Origin: an uncultured Anaeroplasmataceae bacterium
GTDB lineage: Bacteria; Bacillota_I; Bacilli_A; Acholeplasmatales; Anaeroplasmataceae
DNA: 64,000 bases
Direction: 5' to 3'
Assembly (NCBI GenBank): GCA_910584005.1
Contig: CAJTXR010000002.1
Coordinates: forward strand, 186,001-250,000
Shown: positions 24,901 to 33,600 of the stretch, one piece after another
Layout: each line of letters starts with the position of its first letter
Numbering within the stretch: position 1 is the stretch's first letter
Notes under the pieces: generated by a model
Told to the model about the DNA's origin: nothing
The model's input: the letters and a program-made list of their open reading frames with translations, nothing else
The model's database searches: none
Position numbers and translations under genes: made by a program

Positions 24901-27328
24901 TAACAATAACGATGCTTGTGGTTATAAAATTGAAAAGAATGATAAAGAAATTTTAAGAATTCAGCAAATGGATTCTCAAAATACCAAGTATGTTATAGGA
25001 AATACACACTATAAAACCTCTGTTGAAAAAAACAATATCTATACAGCTCCCCGTATCACAAAAACATCTATTTATGATGACACGAAGGATGACGGTAAAG
25101 ATGAATGGAAAGAAGTCAAAAAATTTGGGTTCTCATATGAATATGATAATGTTTTAGGTATAGTCAAAAAGAAAAATAATAGCGATTCCTCTTTAGAACT
25201 TAATTTTATACCTAATGATAATTCCGTTTACTATTCTAATTTAGTTCAAAATTCAACGCATAAATTGAAAAATTTAACCTATCAATATGATTATAGTTAT
25301 GATGAAAATGAGAATATTAGAAGAATACATTCCACCAAAAATGGCGATACTGATATTTCCTATTCTTATGATAAGTTGAATCGACTAAAAACAGAATATA
25401 ATACTCGTCAAGGAATAGATAATACATATAGTTATTTAGATAATAATAGCAAAGATATTAATCGAGTGACAAAGGTTTTTCAAGGCACTACGAAGGTTAA
25501 AGAATATGAATATGATGAATTAAATCGTTTAACTAAATATTATAGAAATGGTTCTCTAATAAAAGAATTACAATATCATGAAAACAATTTGCTTCCTCAT
25601 CATATTATAAAAAATGGCAATTCCTACAAATTAGGTTGGGAGAGAGGTAATTTATTAAGCTTTTACTTAAATACATTTTTCACTTATAATTATCAAGGAA
25701 ATCGTGTTACTAAGGATAATTCTGGTGGTATTAAAGTTAAATATTATTATGATGGGTCTAAACTATTGGGAGAAGATTACTCTAATGGTATTAAACTGAG
25801 ATATATGTATGACTTAATGGGTATAGCAGGAGTTAGATATATTGCCTCCGATGGAAGCACTATAGATTATGACTATGCAAAAGATGGTCAAGGAAACATA
25901 GTGGCAGTCATAAAAGATGGTGTAATCATCACTGAGTATTTTTATGATGCTTGGGGAAATACAAAAGTTAACATATTAAATAATTCAGATCCATTTGCAA
26001 CTTTAAATCCAATTCGTTGGAGAGGGCATTATTATGATAGTGAAACAGAAATGTATTTCATTAATGGTCGTTATTATGACCCTAATCTATGTAGTTATAT
26101 TGATTCTATGGATATAGAAACAGTTTTAGATTCATCTAATACAATTGGTGCCTTAAATTTAAATGCGATATGCACAGACAACCCAACAGATTTGGGAGCA
26201 AATAACTTTACAGTATTAACAAATACGGATTTAATGCCTGATCCAGTTTATGATCCCCTAGCTGGATATTCGTGGTGGGATAGGAACTGGAAGTCGGTCA
26301 TCCGATATGGGCTTTTTACATTAACATTTGCAGTGTCGATTATTTTGATGTGTATTCCAGGAACTCAAGCCTTTGGAATAGGTATGTTTAATGCTGGATT
26401 AGGAGCAGCCATATCGGGAGCCGTTATTGGAGGACTGATTGGAGGTATAATATCTGCCATTCAAGGTAATGGCTTCTTTAAAGGCTTTGCAGACAGTGCT
26501 ATTACAGGCTTTGTAGATGGATTTACCACAGGAGCAATTCTATATTGTGTATCAAGCGCAATAAGAGCTATTAAAAAAAGTATTGAAGCAGCAAATCAAT
26601 CATGTGCTAAGCCAGCACAATGTTTTGTAGCTGGAACATTAGTAATGGCAGCAGAAGGATATAAAAAAATTGAAGACATTGAGCTTGGTGATAAAGTGTG
26701 GTCATGGTGTGAAGAAACAGGAGAAAAGATTTTAAATAAGGTTACTAACCTATTTAGAAATCAAACTCATGATCTAGTACATTTATCTATTGCCGGAGAA
26801 GAAATAACAACAACTCTAGGACATCCTTTTTATGTTGTAGATATTGGTTGGAGAAAGGCTAGTGAATTAGTTGAAAAAGATAAAGTTGTATTGTATAATA
26901 ATACTATAGTTGAAGTAGACAAGATATCTATTGAACACACTGAAGAGTTAGTTGATGTTTATAATTTTGAAGTAGAAAATGCGCATACTTATTATGTAAC
27001 TGATAGGGGTATACTGGTTCATAACTCTTGTAGGAGTACTCAACGTAAAAAATATTGGAAAAAAGAAGCAATTGATCAAAAAGGAGCTGGAAAAACTTAT
27101 GATATTGATTTGGATGGCAATTTGGGTCGTATGCAAAAAGGCAAAGCTCCAATTGGATTTGATGGAAAAAAAGTTGAACTTCATCATGTAGAGGGGATAA
27201 AGAATAGTTTTGAAAATATTGTTCAAATTCAACGCACAGATCATATTAAATTTCATAAGATGTATGGTTATTATAACTTTCCAGATATTAAAACTATAAT
27301 TGATATTATATTTACATTTATCAAATAA
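21965..27328 (+). CDS. Rhs/YD-repeat polymorphic toxin with HINT protease and LHH nuclease tip
   Basis: Giant polymorphic toxin of 1787 residues. There is no signal peptide. Order: N-terminal Rhs-type domain (1 to about 250, with LSHIYNNYC and GVGNNWKLN); a jelly-roll, carbohydrate-binding-like region (about 440-600); many YD repeats (about 700-1400, for example YDLYGNLI, YDSLGRIKAI, YDKLNRLK, YDELNRLTKY); the Rhs core end RGHYYDSETEMYFINGRYYDP; pretoxin membrane segments (about 1445-1530); a HINT autoprotease from Cys1553 (CFVAGTLV) to HNSC at 1686-1689; and a tip of about 100 residues with L1739-H-H (ELHHVEGIKN...HIKFHKMYG), an LHH/HNH Endo VII-like DNase. The probable immunity gene follows. 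The export route is unclear. Confidence 0.92.
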   Translation: MQFKNSKITYSTHSYIDFASDAGTASVNASVAELIFRHMDMEMGEGTFKMGLSHIYNNYCHIVDTGVGNNWKLNIQQYIKPYESSMRLEGFNVGDYLYLDGDGYIHRFVKYDGNRYLDTLGNGMTLVTSYNSYQIQDAQNNIYDFNSSGNLIKVSLEGNPNTIIKIIELDSYGRPTKYYDSRSTEKRERYFRFEYKDSLLYKISLISVGKELESIYYSYIGTNLKSIYHFINNALSQVAIFKYDSNNNLIFTSATPNGLALKFTPFTSKIIVEKGISKLHLNSFSALNDGIYSGESIASSMIEPEIGAKNDGKISDNFLVKSKSDDLLYLGESSVFKLHSDEKIILESYDSFGMQENTIIEKTIFDYFSSYANIKSNKNINYRYYYNKKGFVTGVFEVEESHLRTLTKDNGISIMCDMPKEYTSETINNKSMAFSLIGSAIRCLDVDDKNCGNFIGGRNLKYYRDKDGLNYINFVASFWVNVSCNNASYMKISFEIFHMNWIKKEIYIDKTANSAWQYVTIPFSIRDDSQSKSFDFSAAKINLLTDGTGTYQVSDFRIKEGEMSKLKISNLEYTLPAISEYYSVRLQMTNGRSHTILLDHENFLTDSDILFAYKNRMIRGESGFDFVYCGNTKRIANVSKVYFRVFKDETQLKGEFEIFSDSGIKHLTHSSDNSCATSKYFYFYAKKLEEYNEVSINKSYFGGKNSTVSDYQGRILQTVDAYKKKTVNEYDLYGNLISTTTALEDDFDSNNKVKSGKKRFYTRYIYDDESENGKYREMVIDTKVQNSSVKIRKNSQMLNTIDSIQVGNNYEQNFSYDILNRVQEQSILFDFNKKVYHHFEYDSLGRIKAITDNEKYRFGFDYDIYGNIKKYYIEKNKEILDVKSKSVTPNGSSYGGDLQEEINHFTNCKITTEKDKYGRPRKIFFSDIFFKKVEFEYQEQDAHINSNSYSTPLAESQSIAKIKHITDSLDGTKTTFWYDNNNDACGYKIEKNDKEILRIQQMDSQNTKYVIGNTHYKTSVEKNNIYTAPRITKTSIYDDTKDDGKDEWKEVKKFGFSYEYDNVLGIVKKKNNSDSSLELNFIPNDNSVYYSNLVQNSTHKLKNLTYQYDYSYDENENIRRIHSTKNGDTDISYSYDKLNRLKTEYNTRQGIDNTYSYLDNNSKDINRVTKVFQGTTKVKEYEYDELNRLTKYYRNGSLIKELQYHENNLLPHHIIKNGNSYKLGWERGNLLSFYLNTFFTYNYQGNRVTKDNSGGIKVKYYYDGSKLLGEDYSNGIKLRYMYDLMGIAGVRYIASDGSTIDYDYAKDGQGNIVAVIKDGVIITEYFYDAWGNTKVNILNNSDPFATLNPIRWRGHYYDSETEMYFINGRYYDPNLCSYIDSMDIETVLDSSNTIGALNLNAICTDNPTDLGANNFTVLTNTDLMPDPVYDPLAGYSWWDRNWKSVIRYGLFTLTFAVSIILMCIPGTQAFGIGMFNAGLGAAISGAVIGGLIGGIISAIQGNGFFKGFADSAITGFVDGFTTGAILYCVSSAIRAIKKSIEAANQSCAKPAQCFVAGTLVMAAEGYKKIEDIELGDKVWSWCEETGEKILNKVTNLFRNQTHDLVHLSIAGEEITTTLGHPFYVVDIGWRKASELVEKDKVVLYNNTIVEVDKISIEHTEELVDVYNFEVENAHTYYVTDRGILVHNSCRSTQRKKYWKKEAIDQKGAGKTYDIDLDGNLGRMQKGKAPIGFDGKKVELHHVEGIKNSFENIVQIQRTDHIKFHKMYGYYNFPDIKTIIDIIFTFIK
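25855..25947 (+). repeat. Rhs core segment duplicated downstream
   Basis: About 90 bases encoding DYDYAKDGQGNIVAVIKDGV and the following YFYD recur almost unchanged at about 28044-28134 inside the Rhs remnant. The segment for NLCSYIDSMDIE (about 26087-26125) recurs there as well. Confidence 0.85.
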
Positions 27329-27355
27329 TAAATTGTGTTAGAGATGGAGAATAAA

Positions 27356-27967
27356 ATGGATAAAAAAATAGTTATTGAAGAATATTTACAAGGGAATATT
27401 TCTTATAATGATTTTCTAAAATCTTTAGATAAAGAATTAATAGATATTTTAAATAAAAGGTATTTGGACGCTATAAAAAACAATATTTTTTCATATAGTA
27501 CATATACTCATTATGAAACTTTTCAAAAACTATTGAATCATTCACTTAGTATATCGGATGTTTTCTGTAAAAAGTATAGTGTTTATGACATTGTTTATAA
27601 ATGTTTTGGAGAAAATAATATCAAGTATTTTGAGAAATATAAAAAAAACTATGAAATAGCTTTAGATGCTATTCCAGAATATTTGGCTAGTGATGAAGCT
27701 AGTGAATATATAGAAAGAGAAATTATAGATAAACTACCAATTCATTTATCAGAATCAAAAAGAAAAAAATATGTTAAAGATAGATGTAAAACATTGTTTT
27801 GTTTAGAAAAAAATCATTACCCTCACTGGGTTCAAGAATCGGAATGGCCAATTAAAAATGGAAAACCACTAAGGTACATTGGAAGTAAAAGAAGTGGGGA
27901 TTTAGTCCAATTCATTTTTGACGAAGTTGATACTAAAGAACAAGTTATAATTGAACAATATTACTAG
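27356..27967 (+). CDS. Probable immunity protein for the LHH nuclease tip
   Basis: Acidic/aromatic cytoplasmic protein of 203 residues, starting 27 bases after the toxin stop. I use the ATG at 27356 (GGAG six bases upstream); a GTG frame seven codons longer is less likely. The body is helical. The C terminus has the pattern PHWVQESEWPIKNGKPLRYIGSK then FIFDEVDT and VIIEQYY, which matches the recurring PxWxQxxEWPxxNGKPxxFxxQ...FxDxxT...QxY ending of immunity proteins found behind Rhs/HNH toxins. It should bind and block the cognate nuclease. The name is inferred from position plus this pattern. Confidence 0.68.
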   Translation: MDKKIVIEEYLQGNISYNDFLKSLDKELIDILNKRYLDAIKNNIFSYSTYTHYETFQKLLNHSLSISDVFCKKYSVYDIVYKCFGENNIKYFEKYKKNYEIALDAIPEYLASDEASEYIEREIIDKLPIHLSESKRKKYVKDRCKTLFCLEKNHYPHWVQESEWPIKNGKPLRYIGSKRSGDLVQFIFDEVDTKEQVIIEQYY

Positions 27968-28035
27968 TGTTTTTATTTTAATAAACTTTTTAATATTTAT
28001 TTTTATAGACAATAAATTTGGATTTTATATTTCAT

Positions 28036-28226
28036 TTGATGGAGACACTATAGATTATGACTATGCAAAAAATGGTCAAGGAAATATAGTGGCAGTCATA
28101 AAAGATGGTGTAATCATCACTGAGTATTTTTATGATTCTGATTTTTGTAGTTATATTGATTCTATGGATATAGAATTGGTTTTAGATTCATCTATTACTG
28201 TTGGCAAATTAAAACAAATAGTTTAA
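28036..28226 (+). pseudogene. Remnant of an Rhs C-terminal region (orphan tip)
   Basis: In-frame fragment with no start of its own. DYDYAKNGQGNIVAVI and YFYDSDFCSYIDSMDIELVLDS match the upstream Rhs core nearly base for base, but about 50 residues between YFYD and CSYIDSMD are missing. The junction lies between short YD-type repeats. It ends after SITVGKLKQIV with no toxin domain. It is a displaced or decayed Rhs tip of the sort left by tip-immunity cassette exchange. A frame from 27951 would run through it, but would start inside the immunity gene. Confidence 0.75.
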
Positions 28227-28248
28227 AGTATTATCAAATACAGAATCT

Positions 28249-28279
28249 TATAGCCAAGAGTTTAACACTCTTGGCTATA
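28249..28279 (+). terminator. Hairpin separating toxin genes from the sugar genes
   Basis: A perfect 13-bp stem TATAGCCAAGAGT / ACTCTTGGCTATA with a TTAAC loop, followed by ATTT and then the AGGAGG of the next gene. The T run is short, so termination may be partial. Confidence 0.55.
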
Positions 28280-28296
28280 TTTAAAAGGAGGAAGAT

Positions 28297-29400
28297 ATGA
28301 AAACATTTTGTCCATATCGTATTTGTCCTCTAGGAGCCCATATTGATCATCAATATGGCGTAGTCAGTGGGACAAGTATAGATATAGGAATTACATTTGA
28401 ATTTGAAAAAACCAATTCATCTAAAATAATTTTATATAGTCTAGATTATAAAGGAAACTATGAGTTTGATATTCATTCTAATAATCGTAGATGTATGGAC
28501 TGGGCAGATTATTTTAGAGGAGTAATAGAAGAATTAAAAAAGAAATATAAATTTTGTAAAGGTTTAAAAGGAACCTTTCAAGGAGATTTACCAAGTGGAG
28601 GTATATCTTCATCAAGTAGTAGCCAGATTGCCTTTTTATTAGCCATCTGTAGAATCAATAATATTGTTTTAACTAAAGAAGAAATTATTGATATTGTCTA
28701 TCAAGTTGAACACCAGTTTATGAGATTAAATGTAGGAATACTAGATCCAAGCTGTGAGGTATTAGGAAAGAAAGATTCCTTACTCTTTTTAGATACTTTA
28801 ACCAAGTATTCTTTTTCTGTAGAGAATAAAGAATTTGATAAGGAGTATCAATTTATCATTCTCTATAGTGGAATCAAAAGAAATCTAGTAGGATCTCAAT
28901 ATAACAAAAGAGTTGAAGAACTAAAAGATTGTTATGATAAGCTTAATATAGAACAAAAAATTTGTGGGAAATTAAGAGATATTCCAGATTACTATTTTGA
29001 AAAATATAAAGATGTATTAAATGAAATAGAATTAAACAGAAGCCAGCATTTCTTTAGTGAAAGTAAAAGAGTGAAACAAGGACTACAAGCCTGGCGTAAA
29101 AATGATATGATAACGTTTGGAAAATTGATGATTGAATCCTGTCTATCCTCTATCTATAATTATGAAAGTGGATCTAAAGTCTTAATTGATTTATTTGAAC
29201 TTACAAAAAGGATAGACGGTGTATTAGGCATTAGATTTTTAGGAGCAGGTTTTAATGGAAGTAGCTTAGCCTTAATAGAAAAAAGAAAACTAGAATTCAT
29301 AAGTTCTAAAATAAAAGAAGAATATATAAAACTCTATCCAGAATTAAAAGATTTCTTTAAAATAGTTCCAGTTCAATTAAAAGATGGAGTAGTCTTATGA
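28297..29400 (+). CDS. GHMP-family sugar kinase (galactokinase-like)
   Basis: Predicted ATP-dependent sugar-1-kinase of 367 residues. The N-terminal CPYRICPLGAHIDHQYG corresponds to the galactokinase signature (PGRxNLIGEHTDYxxG). The ATP loop LPSGGISSSSSSQIA is GHMP motif 2, and FLGAGFNGSSLAL is motif 3. Galactokinase, galacturonokinase, fucokinase and arabinokinase share these, so the sugar is open. It is coupled to the nucleotidyltransferase by an ATGA overlap (29397-29400), making a kinase plus pyrophosphorylase pathway from free sugar to NDP-sugar. It probably serves the island's glycosyltransferase. Confidence 0.78.
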   Translation: MKTFCPYRICPLGAHIDHQYGVVSGTSIDIGITFEFEKTNSSKIILYSLDYKGNYEFDIHSNNRRCMDWADYFRGVIEELKKKYKFCKGLKGTFQGDLPSGGISSSSSSQIAFLLAICRINNIVLTKEEIIDIVYQVEHQFMRLNVGILDPSCEVLGKKDSLLFLDTLTKYSFSVENKEFDKEYQFIILYSGIKRNLVGSQYNKRVEELKDCYDKLNIEQKICGKLRDIPDYYFEKYKDVLNEIELNRSQHFFSESKRVKQGLQAWRKNDMITFGKLMIESCLSSIYNYESGSKVLIDLFELTKRIDGVLGIRFLGAGFNGSSLALIEKRKLEFISSKIKEEYIKLYPELKDFFKIVPVQLKDGVVL

Positions 29401-30062
29401 AAGTAGTTATATTATGTGCAGGATATGCCACAAGGCTCTATCCTAAGACACTAAATACACCCAAAGCTTTATTAGAATATAAAGGAAAAAGAATCCTAGA
29501 GTATTTATTAAAAGATTTAAAACATCCTTTTATCCATGAAATCATATTGGTTTCTAATCATAGATTTTACTCTCAGTTTTTAGAATATAGTAAGGATAAA
29601 AGAATTAAAGTGATAGATGATGGATCAACTTGTCCTGAAAATAGATTAGGAGCCATTAAGGATTTACTTATAGGAATAAAGAATATAGAAGAAGATACCT
29701 TAATTATGGCATGTGATAATTTACTTGATTTTTCATTATCTTCTTTTATAGAATATTTTTATATAGATAGAATATCTACAATAATGTATTATAAAGAAGA
29801 TAATGAAGAGAGATTAAAAAGAACAGGACAAGCCGTTCTTGAAGGGAATAAGGTTATAGAGTTTAAGGAAAAGCCTATCCAAGCTATATCTACGAATGCA
29901 GTTCCACCTTTTTATATTTTTAATCAAGAGGATTTAAAAATCATAAAGGGATTAAATAAAGCCTATGACTCTTTAGGAAGCATCATAGAAGAGGTAGTAG
30001 ATAGAATAGAATTAAAGGCATTTCTTATGCTTGGCAAGAGGTTGGATTTAGGAAATTTATGA
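29397..30062 (+). CDS. Sugar-phosphate nucleotidyltransferase
   Basis: NDP-sugar pyrophosphorylase-like protein of 221 residues. The N-terminal nucleotide loop reads VVILCAGYATRLYPKTLNTPKALLEYKGK (family: LAAGxGTRLxPxTxxxPKxLxxxxG; here Cys-Ala replaces Ala-Ala and Tyr-Ala replaces the usual GT). The metal Asp lies in IMACDNLLDF, and FKEKPIQ is the conserved sugar-side motif. It is shorter than RmlA and lacks the C-terminal left-handed beta-helix. It starts within the stop of the sugar kinase and is the last gene of the island. Confidence 0.82.
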   Translation: MKVVILCAGYATRLYPKTLNTPKALLEYKGKRILEYLLKDLKHPFIHEIILVSNHRFYSQFLEYSKDKRIKVIDDGSTCPENRLGAIKDLLIGIKNIEEDTLIMACDNLLDFSLSSFIEYFYIDRISTIMYYKEDNEERLKRTGQAVLEGNKVIEFKEKPIQAISTNAVPPFYIFNQEDLKIIKGLNKAYDSLGSIIEEVVDRIELKAFLMLGKRLDLGNL

Positions 30063-30243
30063 AGTGGATTAAATAATGTAAATAATGGGGATAGTGCTAA
30101 TTATTTAAGCACAAAAATCTTAATGGTATGAACCTATTTAACTATTTTGTAAATAATACTATAAAGTGATTAAAAGAATATGGTAAAAATGAAAGCAACT
30201 ATCAAATAGTAAAGTGAACTCATTTATTTGGAATATAGAAATC
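30063..30243. other. Intergenic end of the island
   Basis: AT-rich stretch without an open reading frame. I looked for a copy of the tRNA-Trp 3' end or another attachment-like repeat and saw none. Confidence 0.35.
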
Positions 30244-30273
30244 AAAAAGGAGAGTCTTAAGACTCTCCTTTTA
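30244..30273. terminator. Bidirectional terminator between island and tRNA-Trp
   Basis: AAAAGGAGAGTC-TTAA-GACTCTCCTTTT is a near-perfect palindrome with A run and T run on opposite sides. It would end both the island transcript and the minus-strand tRNA transcript. Confidence 0.8.
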
Positions 30274-30340
30274 ATCTCTTTGTATTTAAGTCATTATTGA
30301 GCAATTGCATCACAATAATTAAGGGTAAGTTCATAAAAAT

Positions 30341-30415
<75 letters not shown>

Positions 30416-30428
30416 AATTCCGATAATG

Positions 30429-30457
30429 AGTATAGCATATTATTAAAAAATTTGCAA
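30429..30457 (-). promoter_or_regulatory. Promoter of tRNA-Trp
   Basis: On the minus strand, TTGCAA (30452-30457), a 17-base spacer, then TGCTATACT (-10 at 30429-30434), 14 bases before the tRNA. Confidence 0.75.
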
Positions 30458-30567
30458 TTGTTTTCTATAAAATATAGAATAATTGGTAAATAATGGGTTT
30501 ATACTAAAATTAGATTTTATAATTTTGCTTGAAAACATTTTTAATAGACAAAATTCGTCTAGTTTTC

Positions 30568-30597
30568 TTGCTTTAGTTTATGCTTTTTTGATATAAT
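30568..30597 (+). promoter_or_regulatory. Promoter of the giant repeat protein gene
   Basis: TTGCTT (30568-30573), 18-base spacer, TATAAT (30592-30597), 31 bases before the ATG at 30628. Confidence 0.6.
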
Positions 30598-30627
30598 AGG
30601 AATATAATGTTGGCAGGGGGTAGTTTT

Positions 30628-33600
30628 ATGATTGAATTCTTAATTTCATGGGGACCTACTTTTTTATTTTTGTTCATCATATTAAATGGATTTATATGGG
30701 GATTAATTAGAGGTTTCAGAAAAACTACAATACTTTTTATTCATATGTTAATTGTGGGGATGATCTGTTTGATTGTCTTTTTAGCTTTTTTAAATGGCAA
30801 AAATTTTGATCAAAATATCACATCAATGACCAATTCAATTTTAAATCATTTTGGTAAAAATTGGATTGAAATATTAAAATTAGATGAAAATACACTTTCT
30901 ACAGGTAAAGAAATTTTAGGGATTGAAGGAGATCCAACCTTGCAAGAAACTCTTGCAATCTATATTGCAAATCTTAATTCGGATAATCCTCTTGCATTTT
31001 ATTTGATTTTAGAGGATTCACCTTATATTTTTGCGATAGTAGAAATGATTTTAAGAATGGCAATAGGAATTATAATCTACATTTTTTATTTCTTATTTAT
31101 CTTCTTATTTTATATCATTTATTTAATTTTTTATCCTGTACGTAGAAAAATTAAAAGAGTCGAGAAAGAATTTCAAAGAGGAGAAAGGCCTACTCCTTAC
31201 AAGAAAAAAAGGTTTCTTGGTGGCTGTATGGGAATGGTCCGGGCATTTGTTGCTGGCATCATTGCTTTTTCATTTCTTGGAGCACTCATCTATATTGTCA
31301 CTGGAAACCAAGAATTAAAAAGCAGATATGAACTTCAAAGTGATGAAAATGAACTTAAATTTAATAGTGAAGAAATGAATAAAGGCTATGACTATTATAG
31401 TTATATCTGCAAGATGGGGAATACAGGAATTTTTAAAATATTAAATAATATTAAAGATCCTTCGAGCACTCCTTATTATTTTTACTTTGCAGATTTAGTT
31501 CTTCAAGGAAGTTTTGAAGATGATAAACTAGGAATAAAAGATAAGTTTTATTTAAGAGATGAATTAGGATATTATGTTCAATATACGAAGGAAGCCTTCA
31601 ATTTATTTTTAAAATATGCAGATAAAGACTATATAGAAAATTTAGACTTTTCAAAAATTGATCAAGATGAATTTATAAAACAGATTGAAGTTTTATTTAG
31701 TATGCCTGAGTTTGTAGAAGCGTATGAGGCTCTTATTGATCAATTTGAAGATAAACCATTTTTTATACACCTTGCACTATCAACCATTACATCTTTAGTG
31801 AACCATATGGATTTGATTACGGATGATGAATTGATTTTGGACTTGATTCAAACATTATTTTTAGAAGAGGACTCTATCAAGGTTACAGATTTGGCTACAA
31901 AAGATGATGTAAAATTTTTATTCAAATCTGTGGTAAATGTTGTTGCGATTGCATCAGAAGATCCAATGACAGTAAATGAAGATGAAACGACGGAACCTAC
32001 ACTTGAACAAAAGAAAAAAGATACCCAGAAAATTATTTTATATGCGAAGGCGGCAACTAAATCTATCCAAGAGATATCAATTTTTAAAGATAGTAGTCGT
32101 AGTACGATTGGAAATAAATTATTTTCAGGGTTATATAAATTTGCAATACAATATATGGAAAAATCATCCACAGATGAAGAAAATAAAATTGATTTTAGCG
32201 ATTTAAATTTGGATGATATTATCTGGGTAGATGAATTCAATTTACTATTTAAGGCTTGTGATCCTGCTTTTGATTTGGCATATCACATTTATGATCCAAA
32301 TCAAAATGTATTAGTAAAAAATTTATTTGGTATGTTTGCTGGAGAGCAGGCTTCTAAAAATGAGCAGGCTTATACATTATTTACTGAACAAATCGTAGAA
32401 TCACAAATTTTAGGGCATGTGTTGCAATCCAATATGATAAGTAAAATGCTTGATGATGTGGTTTTTTCAATAACTCAAAATGAAGAAGCTAAACTTCCTA
32501 AAAATATACAATATATGGGAGAAAAAGGAGAACTTGCTATTTTCTTAGACAGTTTTAAGGATCTATTAAAAAAATGTGGAAATGATATTTATGTTTTAAT
32601 TGAAAATCAAAATGATATACAAGCGACTCAGCTTATATCCTTAGCAAAATCTATGAATCAACCTATTGAAGAAAATGGTTCAATTCGATTAGTAGATAAG
32701 GTGCTCGACTCACAATTGGTGCATTATTTACTTTCAACGATTTTATTATATATGGATTTTAATGAGTTTGAGATTTATTCACCAAAAGAATCTTTAGAAA
32801 CGATTGAAAATTATAAGATATTAAAAATTGATGAAATTAAATTAATTGTGAATTTTATAGTTCAATGTGAGGATGTCATTATCAACATGATAGATGATCC
32901 AGAGAATTTTGATTATATTAACTTGGTTTCAAATAACTATTTACTGAATTTATTGGATCAATCCTTTTTAATTCAAGGTACAATTTCAAATTATATGATT
33001 AAAATGGCAAAAGAAGAAAAAAGTATCATTCTTCCTATTGCATATGCTGTTCCTGATGCATGGCTAGCACAAAATGGTAAACCTGGGGAGATTTCTATAT
33101 TAGTTAAAGCAATCAAGGAACTTAAGGATGCGAAAGATAAAGATGGAAATCCTTTAATTAATGCGATTTTAAATAATACAATTGAAGCAGAAACGATTTT
33201 GAATTTGGAAAATGAAATTATTTATACTATGATGGAATCTAAAGTATTACAGTATACGATTAGTGGACAATTGGATTTGTTTGCAGAACAAGGCTTCAAA
33301 CTTGTAGTTCCTCGTATCTCGCTAGAAGAAATTGATGCAGAAACTACAGTGGATGGTGTAACTGTAAATGTCATATGTTCAGATGATTTAGCAGAAATGG
33401 TTGTTCTCTTGAAAAAATTTATTGAGTTTGATTCAGAAGGCAATATAAAGATTCTATATGGTGAAATCTTTAAAAATAAAGTAGAACTTGTTTCAAACTA
33501 CATTATATCTGCTTCGTTAATGGGAAATTTTATGGATATGTCCAACACAGCAGACACTTATTTTGTTATGCCATCTTCATATGCAACAGCGTATACATCC

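Noticed and set aside
26621..27028. HINT region as an intein
   Set aside because: It lies before a C-terminal toxin tip, has no homing endonuclease, and no second extein continues a known protein; it fits a pretoxin HINT protease.
27951..28226. A 91-residue protein starting inside the immunity gene
   Set aside because: No SD; its homology to Rhs starts only at about 28036 and carries an internal deletion. Treated as a remnant.
30545..30561. TAGAC / GTCTA hairpin as terminator
   Set aside because: Stem of only five pairs with no gene upstream on the plus strand; probably chance.
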